In this document: in pieces, positions 11,975 through 24,235 of the stretch
Position numbering within the stretch: the stretch's first letter is position 1
How the letters are laid out: every line of letters begins with the position of its first letter
NCBI RefSeq assembly: GCF_027943255.1
Contig: NC_072896.1
Span: forward strand, 67,598,501 to 67,662,500
Reading direction: 5' to 3'
DNA length: 64,000 nt
Source: Anastrepha obliqua
Taxonomy: Eukaryota; Arthropoda; Insecta; Diptera; Tephritidae
Position numbers and translations under genes: made by a program
Notes under the pieces: generated by a model
The model's database searches: none
The model's input: only the letters and a program-made list of their open reading frames with translations
Told to the model about the DNA's origin: nothing

Positions 11975-12592
11975 GGCGGATTTATTACCACTGAGCGTTT
12001 TCATGTCAAGTGAGCCATATATTTTGTACATTGCCGTCAATTTCTATGAAAACTGTTTTATTTGAGTACAAAAAGAAGTAAACTGAAAAGATGAAAAAAA
12101 AAAAAATAATTTTAAATTTATTCATTGTTAGAAATTTCGTATGAAGTTTCTCAAAGTGGAATACCTCCGATTCTTTCCTTTTATAAAGTTTTTTATAAAC
12201 ATGTTCGTTTTCATTTTTTACGTTAAAATATACTTAAAAAGAAATGTTTGGGAAACAATTGATATTTTTTTTTAACATATTTGGAAAATTTTATTTTATT
12301 ATTCTTAAAAAACAACCCCCTCACATTTTTTCTTATTTTTTCAGTAAATCCTGAACCTTAAATGCCAGTGAAAAATACCGTAATATGCTTACTAATGTAG
12401 GAAGCAACGCTTGGATTCATTTGCAAACTGATATCATATACTAGTGTCTGCGCCAGCGCTTCGCCATAAGAATATTTTGCACTGATTTTTTGCTCAAGCC
12501 TACAAATAAATCAATTTTCAGATAAATTGACGGCAATCTCCAAAATATCTGGCTCACTTGACATGAAGTCGCTCAGCGGTAATAAATCCGCC
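11975..12592. mobile_element. 618-bp non-autonomous TIR element
   Basis: Left arm (11975 to about 12055) starts GGCGGATTTATTACCACTGA and includes TCATGTCAAGTGAGCC and TTGCCGTCAATTT. The right arm (about 12518-12592) carries the same blocks inverted: AAATTGACGGCAA, GGCTCACTTGACATGA, and CGGTAATAAATCCGCC at the end. Arms are about 75 bp and clearly above 80% identical by eye. The interior is AT-rich with no transposase. I could not define a target-site duplication, so the superfamily is open. Confidence 0.75.
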
Positions 12593-15500
12593 CTCAGCTA
12601 TTTTGTTATCCGATCTGAACTATTACCTTAAGTATTCCACTTATGTAATTTATTTTTCTTGCACTGCCCTCAAACAGTATTTTTGGGAAATTCCTTACCC
12701 AAACCATCGGAAATCAATTATGAAATCGCTTTACGTACCCGTAGTTATTTATTTTCTGTGTGTGTGTGTGTGTTTTTTTTGTTTTGTTTGATTTTTTGAA
12801 CTGCAACATATTTCGAACGACCGCTGCATTAATCAACTCCCACTTGATGTACCCACGGCAATTTTGCGTCTGACTTGATATGGTGGTGTCAAGTCAGTGC
12901 CGACAGCAGTGCAGCGACATTACATTATGCCATCATCACCTTCTCTCGCTGCAACACCATCAGCAGACCTATCATCATTACCAGAAGCGCTTAATTAGTA
13001 CAGCAATCAGCTCTTTGGATACGGTTCACTGATTCAAAGCTGATTTTGGTCGCAGAGACAATTGTGCGGGAGCTTTTGTTTGGTTGTTGCTTGCTTCATT
13101 TTTGTTTTATATTTATTATTGCTGTAACTAGTGATGAGAGAAGCTAGCGAGAGAGAAGCTAGTGGCTTTGAAGTCGATTTTTGAGTTGTTGTAAGCATTT
13201 TTAATTTTAACTAAGAAAATGTGATTTCATATCTTCAAAAAAATATCTCAAATATTGAATTTGAGTTTGTGCTTTGTGAAATTACGGCGAGGAAGAGACA
13301 GGGAAAAGTTGATGTACACCTATGTAAAAAATATCTTTATAGCGTGAATTTTGTAGAGTACAGCGAAGAAGCGAGAAAGTTCGAAGAGTTAACCGTAACT
13401 TGAATGATAGAGGCCAATATTGGATCTTTGAGACATAGAAGTCAAATGGTAGTGTGATGAGGATTTCACCCGTGAGACCGTCTGCTTGATTCCTATTTAT
13501 CTATAAGTTTGATCTCGGGAAATTACTGAGGATGGCCGACCGCTGGTTAAATGATTAAGAATGTTTTTGTAGCCCTCGAGGTATCGGCAAATAATATTTT
13601 TGAATTAAACAAAAAACTCACATTTCAATAACCAAGTTTTCCGAAAAATGTACGACAATGCTTAAAATACTTGTGATAAACATGGGATTGTTTGGTTCTT
13701 GAATGTTTTGTGGTTGTAAATCAATGTAATTTACCGTCTAGAGCTTCTTGAAAAATTAATGATGACTAGCAACTGTACAGACGTCCACCGGTGAGTTCAA
13801 GAGACGAAGAGGGGCTCTTGAAGTATTGTGTGGCTTACAGTTTGCAATGATTTCCCTTTTTACGTAGGAGTTTTTTCCGAACGAAAAGCTCTTATTTCAA
13901 TGGCCCCACCTTTTTAGCAAAAGAGAAGCATTTTCCTTGTCCAGAGTCGGTAGATTAGGTTACTTGCAATATCCTGCTTACTATCTGCTTACACATCGCC
14001 TCCAAGTCTCTTACTACTTAATATGTATACAAATATCGTCCACAACTTTTCACGATTTCTTGTTTTTATCGAAAATAGCATTTTCACTGTCATCGCCAAC
14101 TAAGTAACTGTGTATCTCTCTGAACAAAGCATAGTAAATTGAATGAGCTACCGCAAATCACTGATTTGACAGAAACAATAAATTACCATTGCAGCACTTG
14201 CAAACAGCAGCATAAAACCAATTTTCCACAAAAGCTCCATGTTGTTGTTTGTGTGAATAACTGTCGCAATAGCGCGAAAGGAAACCGAAATGCCTTTGTT
14301 GGCCAACTTTTAAACATGGCGAAAGGAAATTGTAGCAACTTTCCATTTCAAAGTTTGTGCTGTAAGCAAATTAGAGAAATACCAAAAAATAACATAAAAA
14401 ATAAAGCGGTGCATAAACCAAAATTCCAACAAAAAACGAGAAATCCTAGCTGAGAAAGTTGTACAGCTATGGCTGCCACTTTAATGCCTGTTAGTACTAA
14501 ATAACGCTTACAATTGAGTAATTTGTCATCCCACTTGCTTTGCCAAACGAAGAAAAAAACAAAAAATTACAAAACTGTTGCAGCCACATAAAATAATATG
14601 TACCAGTTTTCTTAAACAAATTAATTGCAGTAATGCTGCTTTGCTTTTTTTGTAGCTGCTGATCTGGTGGTATTGCTTCCATTGACAAATATCAGCTTAT
14701 CTTTACGGTTGACATTTTACTTGCTTATAACTTAACTAAATTTTTGTTTCACCATTTGTTTTTTTTTTTTGGCTAAATTTCTTAAAAATCTTATTTGAAA
14801 TAAATCGATTCACTACAACTTTCTCGTCGCTGCATTGCCATACCATAACATGCCACAACATTTTCCTTCCGCTTCATGCTCAAATTTTAATGTGTGGAAA
14901 ATTTTGTTGCATTCGTAATTTCGAAAATTATAATATTTCACTTACTTGTAAGTGACTGCACAAGTGGGAGAAAATTGGTTGGAAAACACGAATAGTATCA
15001 AATCAATTTTAATGAAAGTGCAAAATGTTGTTGGGCCGATATTCGGCTAGCATTGCTGTCTTCATATGTTGCAAATAAAACTGCACTTGCGGTTAGTGTC
15101 TACGGGGAGTGAAAATAGTAAATGCAAGTAGATATGTATAAGTATAAACCCGAAAATAGAATCATAAAATCTGATGTGGATGCAGACTAATCCAAGCATT
15201 CACAATGCGCAGTAGTCGAACGTGCGTTGTTGCTACAAACAAGAAGGAAATTGAGCCTTTAATTTACGTGAGAAGTGAAACAAGTTTCATGCTAGATCAG
15301 TAGTCAGTCATTTGTTATATAATCTAAAATCTAGTAAAGTGTTTTTTAAGCTTTAAGTTTACCATACCTGTCATATTAATCGAATTAAACGCATCCAAAA
15401 ACTTTTCATTGGCTTGGCTCAAACTTGACCCCTTGCTTAATATGCCTTCTTATTAATTCAGAATTCCTGCAATCTTGAAGATTTATGTTATTTTTAATTT

Positions 15501-18055
15501 TCGTCTTTGGCATTATTCGTGGTGTTGTGGTTTGCCCCTCTCTTCCTTGAAGACGTTCGAAAGACATTCTTTTAATTGCATAGACCTCTCGATTTGAACA
15601 TTCGCTGTATAGATTTCCGTAGCTACATCCACGTACACTTTTGGTTATTCAGTAAATAAAGTATAGTGTATTTCCACTGCTCTCCTCTCCAAATCAAAGC
15701 CTTTTAGCTAGGGAGGGAGGGACGGGTCACGTTCAAAACCTCTGTCGGGCATAGTCTGATTGCCCCAGTGTTCTCAATGTAAGTCGATCATTGCACCCTG
15801 CTCACTCTTGCAAAATTATAGTTCGCCTCAATCGCTGTACTTGAAACCAGCTTGCCATTAGAAATAATTGGACGGATTACCGCCCCAGGGTAGATACTAG
15901 TGCTGCCATAGAGTTTTCAGGCTTAGACTTGGATTCAGCAGACACTTTGCCAATGAAGCCGGGTAAAAATATTTTTTTTTACAAATCTGGTGTTTTGCCA
16001 TAGCCATTTCAAAAATATCACTTCACATTTAAATACTGTGTAACAACAAATACTTATTTTCCTGATACTTCCTAACGAGGTGGTTTCTTTCGCTATGTAT
16101 GCGTGCGCGTATGCTTTGGTGTCTGCTTTGAGTGATATTTTATTTTTCCAATTTCCACGCTGACATATTGGCGTAAAGCAATTTGTTGTTTAGCTTTCTT
16201 GATCACATCGGCTGTGTATATAACTGGGGGCGTTTTATTGTTGTTGCCTTTTGATGATAACTTCATAGAAATAACACATTTATCGAAGTCGTGCAAAACC
16301 CTAAGCACACACACAAATCCACAATAACATCGGTAAGATCCAATAACAGAAAGAATAAAAGCAATCAATATAATAGTTTACTGTTTTCTATAACCACAAC
16401 CTGATTACTTAAGTTTCTATAACTGCAGCTGTCATTGGCGCAAAACTATTCGTTGACTTGTTGAGTGGTAAATAAAAAGCAGAGACGTTAAGTGCAGTGC
16501 AACAACATACGAAATGCAAATTTATACAGCTGAGTACAAACAGCGGCAGTAGGGGTGACGAGGGTGGATGCTCTATGACGCCGCAAACGCCACGATCACA
16601 ATCAGCTTGACTGGCAGGGGAATCGATTGCGCGACTCACCGACCAAGCGCCTCAATCAACGCTAACGACAGCCGTTTAATTTATAGTTGCAAGTCGTGCA
16701 GAGCGTCGTCGCTGTCGGCGAGAGAAGCGCGGAGCTACCAGTGGCGAGTGGTATTTTTTGGGGGCAAAAATGAATAAGTTTTAAAATTAAAAAAAAAACA
16801 AAAAAACAATGATTAATAAGTAAAAAAATCGTGGCCATAAAAAACGCTCTAAACAAAGACTTCAACCACTTAGTGGGACTATTTTCATTTTCTCTTGTTG
16901 CTCTACTTAAGTATTAAGTAGAAAAAATGTCGCTGTCAGTTCGCCATACCCAAAAAATGTTACAATGCAAAAGCAACAAGAACAAGCGAGCAAGAAATGT
17001 ATGCTTTTGAATGCACGCTTCAAGAGTACAACGGCCACAAAAACTACAAAAACAACAATAGCTGCGCTACACCTTCCTCACTGCAGCAGCGACAATATTT
17101 TATGTGGGTTACTCATACGACACGCCTGCGCAACGCGTATTTTTGCTCTTGTACGAAATAGTTTGCGTTTATTAAATCAAGCTGCCATACTATTTCTCAG
17201 ACCATTTAACCGTTTTGTGGCGTGTAAGTATGTAAATGCAACAGCACGTTACGCCACGCCATGCCATGCCACAGCACACCACACTACATCACAGCGTGCT
17301 ACAAACCATCGATTCCCGACTTCCATGACTTCCATATGCCACACTACATATCGCGGCGCTGATTGCTGGCTGCAAATGCACTTCACCCTCAATAGCTATG
17401 ACAAAGCAGTAAAAAACAAAAAACCAAACAGTGCCACTACTCTACAATTGCTGCAGCGTCTCTGAATATATGGCTATTGCGGTGGCGGCCCCTACTCGAC
17501 TTCAATTTACAATGTGCTCTGGCCAAGATATTACTATTGGTCCAGTCTAAAGACTTGTTCATATTCTCTATTTCGCTCAAGTACTATGCACAAGCGACTT
17601 TTATTTTTTTTACCAACTGGAGTGAGTGGCGTAGCGGGCGACGTTCGAATAGGTGCACAGTGGGCTTTCGCCTGCAAATCATTTAACAAATTTCCCTTTT
17701 TACAAAAATGTTTTTTATTTTAATTTAAAAATAAATATATGTACATTTACTTTTAAATTCACAAAGAAACACTGATGATGCTCAGAGAACTATCCTCTTA
17801 AATGATGTGAAAGAGTTAAAGTAGTCTTTTGTGGCGTTGTATTGTCGCAATGGCAAAAGATTTGACTATTATTCTCAGTTGAATAGGACAGTTTAAAAAT
17901 TCTTGTACGTTCATTAAAATGGTTTGGTTATTCAATCGCTTAGAGTGCAAATGCTCTGAACCTGTAGAAACTCCTTGCAAAAATCATATGTTTAGTCTAG
18001 GTTACCTATGAACTGAAATAAATTGGCTATAGATTATATAATTGACTATAGATAA
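12593..18055. other. 5.4 kb without recognisable gene
   Basis: Long AT-rich stretch, probably intronic or intergenic. Visible items: a GT run near 12759-12775; repeated GAGAGAAGCTAG near 13136-13165; a GC-richer island at about 16555-16755 in otherwise AT-rich DNA; a compositionally simple open frame at 16965-17465 (listed separately). None of the open frames has a recognisable domain, and I see no transposon in it. Confidence 0.5.
16965..17465 (+). other. Unassigned 166-codon open frame, probably not a gene
   Basis: Longest open frame in this transposon-free stretch. It starts with a Gln/Lys/Thr-rich run (MQKQQEQASKKC, TTATKTTKTT). The middle is dominated by a simple CCACGCCATGCCATGCC-like DNA repeat (about 17250-17300), which gives Ala/Thr/His-rich peptide. 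No family, signal peptide or domain is visible. The low-complexity composition and the lack of supported splice neighbours argue against a real protein, though the length is unusual for such AT-rich DNA. Confidence 0.2.
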
Positions 18056-18058
18056 ATA

Positions 18059-18085
18059 CAGGTGGTGCAAAATTAATCTCCCTTT
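18059..18085 (+). repeat. Possible TIR end of a DNA element
   Basis: ACAGGTGGTGCAAAATTAAT followed by CTCCC resembles, inverted, the sequence AGGGTGATTAATTTTGCGCC at 40520-40540. The DNA about 65-120 bp inside each end is also alike (ATCTTTATTT and CTCCATTG blocks near 18140-18175 and 40418-40440). The two are plausibly opposite ends of one dispersed repeat family. No partner end is visible nearby. Confidence 0.4.
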
Positions 18086-18139
18086 TTTTAATAAGTTTTT
18101 AACAAATAAAAAAAATGATTTTGCGTAGATCTTAGGTGC

Positions 18140-18370
18140 AATCTTTATTTGTCCTTTCCGCGCTCCATTGCTTGTTTGTTTATATACGCGATTTTGGCCG
18201 AGTTTAGTAAAGCGCGCCAGTCGTTTTTTTCTCGTGCTAACCGGCGCCATTTGAACACACCAAGTGAAGCCAAGTCCTTCTTCACCTGATCTTTCCAATT
18301 CCTTCTGCAACTCCGAGGCCTTCCTCTCCCTCTGCTACCACCAGCTGGTACAGCATCGAATAATATGGTC
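18140..18370 (-). pseudogene. LINE C-terminal tail relic
   Basis: The minus strand spells GRGRPRSCRRNWKDQVKKDL, GVFKWRRLAREKNDWRALL and IAYINKQAMERGKDK, ending in a stop near 18145. The GRGRP-x-WKDQVxxDLxxLGV pattern followed by W-R is the usual tail of animal RTE/Ingi-like LINE polyproteins. Only the last 75 or so residues remain; RT is absent. The 10390-10995 relic ends in a related GRP-HTWRRQLEKE pattern but is too diverged to be a recent copy of the same element. Confidence 0.55.
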
Positions 18371-18397
18371 GCGGCGAATAGATGTATCAAATCTTTC

Positions 18398-18688
18398 TTA
18401 AATCGATTTATGAGCACTGTGCTCTTCTGGCTTCAACAAACATAAACCTTTAAAGACGTTTTTTAGCTTAATGCCGTTTTTAAAGACATTATTAATAAGA
18501 ACTTTTAAGAAAAGGTGGAGTATGCGGTGTTGTAGCTCTTTGAATTTTGGTATAACAATTTTCGTGAACATGTTTTTTTCTGACGTTGTTGGGTGTTTTC
18601 TTACATCTAGAAAAATGCCTATCTCGTATGGAGAAAATAAGGAAAACAGCCAGAAAATTTTCGAAAAGGAACGCGAAGTTTGAACCAC
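18398..18688 (-). other. Unassigned 96-codon open frame
   Basis: Lys- and hydrophobic-rich frame (KNMFTKIVIPKFKELQHRIL, NNVFKNGIKLKNVFKG) directly upstream of the LINE tail on the same strand. No family recognised. It might be part of an unknown transposon or a chance frame; there is no start-site or splice evidence. Confidence 0.2.
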
Positions 18689-19649
18689 TTCAAACTTGCA
18701 CTTTGTTATACCAAATATGCTGTGTTAAAGGATGCTTGCCATAAACGAAGTGGTCAATTTGCTCTCTTTGCACTCTAATGAATTGACATTACCAACCAAA
18801 TTTGGCGGAACACTGCTGTGTCTGCTGTTTTTTTGAAAATGAGCGGCCGTTTCATCATTCTCAAGGCACAACGGAAATCCTTCTCAGGAGGCTTACCACA
18901 CGGGTGCATATGAAATCGCAATAGTAACCAAGTAGTTAGTATACCTATATGTCTTTGTATGGATAACATTACGATATTCGCTAACAAATAATCAGCAAAT
19001 TATTTCATGCATTGATCTCCAAAATTGTTCAAATATATTTCATTTCACATGAAGTACCCCAAAATCCTTCAAAAAAGGAGGGGGAATCGATTTATATTAT
19101 CGTTATCTATAATTAAATAAAACTGTTATCAAAACTCATAAAAAATGTATTAAAAATTCTCTTTCTTTACCACTGTGTTTTGTAGCTTTATTTCTTTATG
19201 TCTTTGTGTTTTTTTTTTTTTTTGTTTCTGCTGACTCCGCGGGACCTTGCACTGCTGCTATTATTCGCTTGAGTTTAGCCACAACCACCTCCACCTTCCT
19301 TGAATCAATTTATTTGAATGTGTATTGTAGCAATGCCCCTACTGGCTTTGGCCTGCTTGCCATTCATTTGGCCTTCTTTGTTCGCCTGGCTATCAACTTT
19401 TCCTTTTTCGTGCGCTGCCGCCAGCCGTTGCTGTGTTTGCATATCTGTTCCTTTTTCCAGTTGCTTGCTTGAGAAAGTCGTTTTGAAAAGCAGATAAAAT
19501 GCATGGAAAATCTCAACAACTGAAAGACTTTCCTTTTACTTTCAATTTTCCGCTTTTTCTCAATATTTTTTGAGATTTTTCTCTTTTTATAACTTTGACT
19601 TTAGCCGTTGCCCTATAATTTTACATAGCCCGTCAACAGTTCCTCCTAG

Positions 19650-19650
<1 letters not shown>
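18689..19650. other. Stretch without recognisable gene
   Basis: AT-rich, with a T13-type run near 19210. No supported feature. Confidence 0.45.

Positions 19651-19710
<60 letters not shown>
19651..19710. repeat. (TA)30 microsatellite, 3' tail of SINE copy A
   Basis: Sixty uninterrupted bases of TA. It directly abuts the 3' end of the minus-strand SINE that follows, so it is best read as the expanded tail of that SINE: the other copies also end in short ATATAT tails. Confidence 0.95.
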
Positions 19711-19713
<3 letters not shown>

Positions 19714-20018
19714 GGCGCGTACACCCTTTTTTGGTGTTTGGCCAAGCTCCTCCTCCCATTTGGGGTGTGCGTCTTGATATTGTTTCACAAATGGAGGAGC
19801 CTACAGTTTCAAGCCGACTCCGAACGGCAGATATTTTTATGAGGAGGTTTTTCATGGCAGAAATACACTCCGAGGTTTGCCATTGCCTGCCGAGGGGCGA
19901 CCGTTATTAGAAAAATGTTTTTCTTAATTTTGGTGTTTCACCGAGATTCGAACCAACATTCTTTCTGTGAATGCCGAATGGTAATCACGCACCAATTCAT
20001 TCGGCTACGGCGGCCGCC
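19711..20018 (-). mobile_element. tRNA-derived SINE, copy A
   Basis: On the minus strand it starts GGCGGCCGCCGTAGCCGAAT (20018), carries a B-box-like GGTTCGAATCTC (about 19943-19954), then a body with CGGCAGGCAATGGCAAACCT and GCCGTTCGGAGTCGGCTTGA, and ends AAGGGTGTACGCGCCAATTA next to the TA tract. A- and B-box-like words imply RNA polymerase III transcription from a tRNA-derived head; mobilisation would depend on a LINE enzyme. Copies B (38556-38862) and C (43192-43512) match over most of the length. Confidence 0.85.
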
Positions 20019-21060
20019 ATAGTTACGCCTACAAGTATTGCAACCTGCGCGCAAAAAGAAAAAGCAAACAAAAAAAAGATATAACTTCAGCATTTAAGCG
20101 TTCAAATATCTACATAAAGCATTGCAAAGCGAAAATCTTAGTATTTATATTCACCCAATTCAAAAAGTTCGACGCTCTCCTTCCAGCGGCCATTCTTGCT
20201 ACTGCTGTCGCTTTCGACTTGCAGCGAATTTGCATTTTGCGGTCATTGGTGCATTAACGGCACATACTTACATAAATATCTGTATCCACATATTGTATGC
20301 ACATATTAGGGCATACCATTGGAAAGGTGAGCTATGGCACCACTATGACGGCAGCCAGCACAGCAGTGCTTATCTTTTGCAGTAGAAGACAGAAAAGTGA
20401 AAATTTTCTCCTTGAATACTTCAAAGGCAACTCTAGTTTGAATTACTCGCAGATAGACACTTCAAAATGAAAAGATGTTGTTTAGTTACAGTTACACATA
20501 TACCTATGTACATGTAAACGTATGCACTTTTGTGATCCTTTGAAGTATTTGCGAAAAAGTATTTCTTCTTTCGTGTCAGATAAGAGACTTTGCATTTTTG
20601 CGTGCTTTGTAATCAGCTGCGAGTTTCAATATTTTTTCGTAAAATATGAACGGCCGCTCGAAAACGATAAACAACTGTAGAAGCCATCATTTCTGGGACG
20701 ACAAGGAATCATTACTATTAATATTAAGTTTTGCAAGCCTTAAAATTTCCCAAATTCCAGTGAACTGAGCAAAGTAGACAGAAAAATCTGGCTAGAATAA
20801 AGTAAAACAATCGTTGGACCTTGAGGCATGCGATTGCCTTTTACTATAGCCAAGTCAAATTCAGCAAATTCAATATGAAATTATTTTAGTCGTCTAATTC
20901 ACTTAGTACACCAAAATTTGCATAAAAAAACAATATTTGCAAAATTCGAATGGCACTTTAACAATAAAGTGAGCGAAGGAAAAATCCACGATGAGAAAGA
21001 AGAAGAAAACACCATGAGATTTCCGCAAAAGGTGTGTGAATATTCAGTCGGCTTTCCTGG
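20019..21060. other. Stretch without recognisable gene
   Basis: AT-rich, A-runs near 20050-20080. Nothing supported. Confidence 0.45.
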
Positions 21061-21061
21061 A

Positions 21062-21310
21062 TCATGAAATCGGATTGTTTAGATTATAGGAAGATTGCCT
21101 TCTATATTTTGAGACCAATAATGAAAACACAAAAAATAAAAATGAAAGTCGCATTTAAGGCTTTTCAAAATATTCTTTTTCGAAATCAATACACTTCTGC
21201 ATTCGTTCGATCCAATTTTCTCACTCAGAAGTGGATACCTACGAAACAAGCTGTTTAAAGGCTTCAATGGCTTTTTGATGCGTTGAAAACGTCGACCTCA
21301 CATTTTAGTT
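21062..21310 (-). pseudogene. Mariner-like transposase, C-terminal relic (family with 61085-61500)
   Basis: The minus strand reads SSIKTKM near 21300, then in a shifted frame EAFKQLV and STSEWENWIERMQKCIDFEK with EYFEK, the usual end of a Tc1/mariner transposase (W-x-x-R-M-x-K-C-I then EYFE). Catalytic residues lie outside the fragment. The same blocks, including TTTTGCGCCC/TTTTGAGACC-AATAATGAAAAC next to the 3' side, occur at 61090-61125, showing a shared non-coding end as well. Confidence 0.6.
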
Positions 21311-22996
21311 TTGATGCTCGAAAATAAAAAAAAAATCATTATTTCTTGTAATATGGGGGTTTTTATTACCTATTTTACGATTCTATTGAATTGTGAGATA
21401 TTTCGGTTAGAATTATTTTATTCGAAGTAAATATTTATAAAATAAAAGGATAATTTATGTTGCGGAGGAGAATAAAAAAAAAGAATATTCCAAAAAATAC
21501 CAATGAGAAATTTATGATAAGGTAATTCGCAATTTAAGAGCCATTACATAATATATGCTTACCGGGAAATTCGTCCTCGATACTTAAGGACATTATTGTT
21601 TTAGGTAATTTCTGATTAATTTGGTCAAATAACATCTTGCCCAAAACTTAATGAGATAGTAAATTTCAATTATTATTTTCAAATTAATTTTTTTCTGCTG
21701 TGAGTCCATTTTTTTGTTAGAAGTTAGTCCAAGCGCCCGATTTTTTTCGTTTGTGGTTAAAAAGAATCCTAAATGAAATTTTAACCAAACCTTGACAAAT
21801 GGCTGCTTGATAAAGTTTTGATTTACGATTATTCACTAAGTGTTTTCTACTTCACATCATTAAAAAAAATACTAAAACCAAGACTGGCGAATTAAAGTGA
21901 ATGAGCAAAGTTGCAAAGATGTGACATTTACGACCAAGCCGAGCATATGTGAAGTTGTTGTTTTGAATGGTAACGATTCTCCAAGATAACACGTTGTGCA
22001 TCTTACATTGAAAAGACAAATTTTGGACAAAAAACTATAAATAAACTTGACAACCTCAAACTTACGTTAGTTAATAAACCGGAAATTTATATCAAGACCA
22101 GACCAAAAAGTGCTTTTATATAATGCCATTTAAAAGTCAGTATGGATGTATGGTGAACAGGTAGTTCCACTAACATTGATATCGTACAAACAGTATAATA
22201 TAATATACCATGCTAAGAACAGTACCAGCATCGCCATTGTATATCAACAGCTCGAACATTCATAGAGTTCTTCAAATTTCTATGGTCGGTAACGAAATAA
22301 AAATAGCAGCGAAAAATATTTTTAAAAATTGCAGAGCCCCCCGAACCCTCTTGCTGCTGTTCTCGTACACATAATCAGCATATCAAGTCTGGAACGAAGC
22401 GATCTCCCGGCGTTAGATGGATAAACTTAGATCAATAATCAGATAAATTAGATTAAGGTTTTATTTATTCTATAAATTATTTTAAAAACCAATATGTGTT
22501 TTAACTAAACAAAAAGGTATAATACTTAGATTAAAGAAGTAAGCTGTAGGCGAATCGCAGGCTCGATTGAGTGCAGGGTAAAATTTTATAAGAAGAAAAA
22601 AGTAACTAAACAAAAACCTTAACAATTTATACTTTTTATTCATTATAGGTAATTCGTTTTTGGCATGAAAATCTCTCCTTTCATAAAATTGTATCCGATT
22701 TATTGTTTCGATTGAGTTAGGTACTAAGTAGGTTTTATTCGGAATCGATGTTTCGTTATTGGCAGTTGACTCAGCAAATCAGTGAAACCAGTGATAGAAT
22801 AACTGCAGTTCAATTAAGGGTCGGCAAACTCATTTTGTCGAATGGGACTCCTTTCAGGAGTATTAATTCGGGTATTTTGAAGGAATCTGAAGTTGATACA
22901 CAAAAATCACAATCTGTCAGTCCTGATTGTATTATTTGGGTGTCCAGAAGGCAAGTAGCTAACTACTAAATATTTATGTACAATGTACCATTATAT
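21311..22996. other. Stretch without recognisable gene
   Basis: AT-rich. A 73-codon frame at 22748-22969 has no recognisable family. Nothing else supported. Confidence 0.45.
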
Positions 22997-24235
22997 AAGG
23001 TTGGACAAAAAGTCTTGCAGTATTTCCGCAAGCTTGTCTTTGCAAGCGCGTAGTTCTAGTTGTATTCGTCGCATCGGTTCACGCTAGAGCTTTTTGGAAA
23101 ACTCTTTTCACGTACTAACACGTGCTTGATTAATTGTTGTTTGCTTTTAGTCGTTCGTGAGTTATAGCGTCACAATCATGGAGCAAAATAAAGAGAAAAT
23201 ACGGCATATTTTACAGTACTACTACGATAAAGACAAAAATGCATCTCATGCTGCCAATAAAATTTGTGCAGTTTATGGACCCGATACAGTTTCCATTTCC
23301 ACCGCACAACGATGGTTTCAACGTTTTCGTTCTGGTGCAGAGGTGATCGAAGATGCGCCACGGTCCGGAAGGCCTGTCGTCGAAAATTGCGATAAAATCG
23401 CTGAATTGATCGAAAGAGACCGGCATAGTAGCAGCCGTAGCATCGGCCAAGAGCTGGGCATGAGTCATCAAACCGTTATAAACCATTTGAGGAAGCTTGG
23501 ATTCAAGAAGAAGCTCGATGTATGGGTGCCACACGACTTGACGCAAAAAAACATTTTTGCCCGTATGGATGCATGCGAATCGCTTCTGAATCGCAACAAA
23601 ATCGACCCGTTTTTGAAGCGGATGGTGACTGGCGATGAAAAGTGGATCACTTACGACAACGTGAAGCGCAAACGGTCGTGGTCGAAAAGCGGTGAAGCTG
23701 CCCAGACGGTGGCCAAGCCTGGATTGACGGCCAGGAAGGTTCTTCTGTGTGTTTGGTGGGATTGGCAGGGAATCATGCAATATGAGCTGCTCCCCTATGG
23801 CCAAACGCCCAATTCGGACCTGTACTGCCAACAACTGGACCGCTTGAATGCAGCACTCATGCAGAAGAGCCCATCTTTGATCAACAGGGGCCGAATTGTC
23901 TTCCATCAGGACAACGCGAGGCCACACACATCTTGGTGACGCGCCAGAAGCTCCGGGAGCTCGGATGGGAAGTTCTTTTGCATCCACCGTATAGTCCGGA
24001 TCTCGCACCAAGTGATTACCACCTATTTCTGTCCATGGCGAACGAGCTTGGTAGTCGGAAGTTGTCCACAAGAGAGTCCTGTGAAAATTGGCTCTCCGAG
24101 TTTTTTGACAATAGAGAAGCGAGCTTCTATATGAAGTTGGCATCTCGTTGGGAACTCGTCATCGAACAAAACGGCGCATATTTGACTTAAATCGCATTAT
24201 TATAACCAATTTTATGAACAATTGAAAATTCATAT
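22997..24235 (+). mobile_element. Mariner element, mellifera-type, 3' TIR missing
   Basis: Begins with AGGTTGGACAAAAAGTCTTG (22998) after TATA, a typical mariner 5' end, followed by about 160 bp of 5' UTR and a nearly complete transposase gene. After the gene, sequence consistent with a 3' UTR (ATTATTATAACCAATTTTAT) continues to about 24235, but no inverted copy of the left end follows. The 3' TIR is deleted or too diverged to see, so this copy could not be excised normally. Confidence 0.85.
23178..24190 (+). pseudogene. Mariner transposase (DD34D), one frameshift
   Basis: Start chosen at 23178 (MEQNKEKIRHILQYYYDK), matching the family start rather than the upstream in-frame codons. N-terminal helix-turn-helix region: STAQRWFQRFRSG then EDAPRSGRPVV and SIGQELGMSHQTVINHLRKLG. 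WVPHDLT linker at about 115 residues. Catalytic blocks: MVTGDEKW (first Asp), VFHQDNARPHTS (second) and SPDLAPSDYHLF (third); 34 residues lie between the last two once the frame is followed, the mariner DD34D spacing. At about 23931 one T is missing, so the first frame ends at 23939 and the second (from 23933) continues to NGAYLT at 24190. A few residues are also missing near SFYMKLASRW. Close to full length otherwise; a young but dead copy. Mellifera subfamily by resemblance. Confidence 0.9.

Noticed and set aside
19570..19855. Frames rich in Tyr-Ile repeats
   Set aside because: Translation of the (TA)30 microsatellite.
23211..24143. 310-codon minus-strand frame opposite the mariner transposase
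   Set aside because: It is the shadow of the transposase gene: the plus strand carries the conserved catalytic blocks, the minus frame has no motif.
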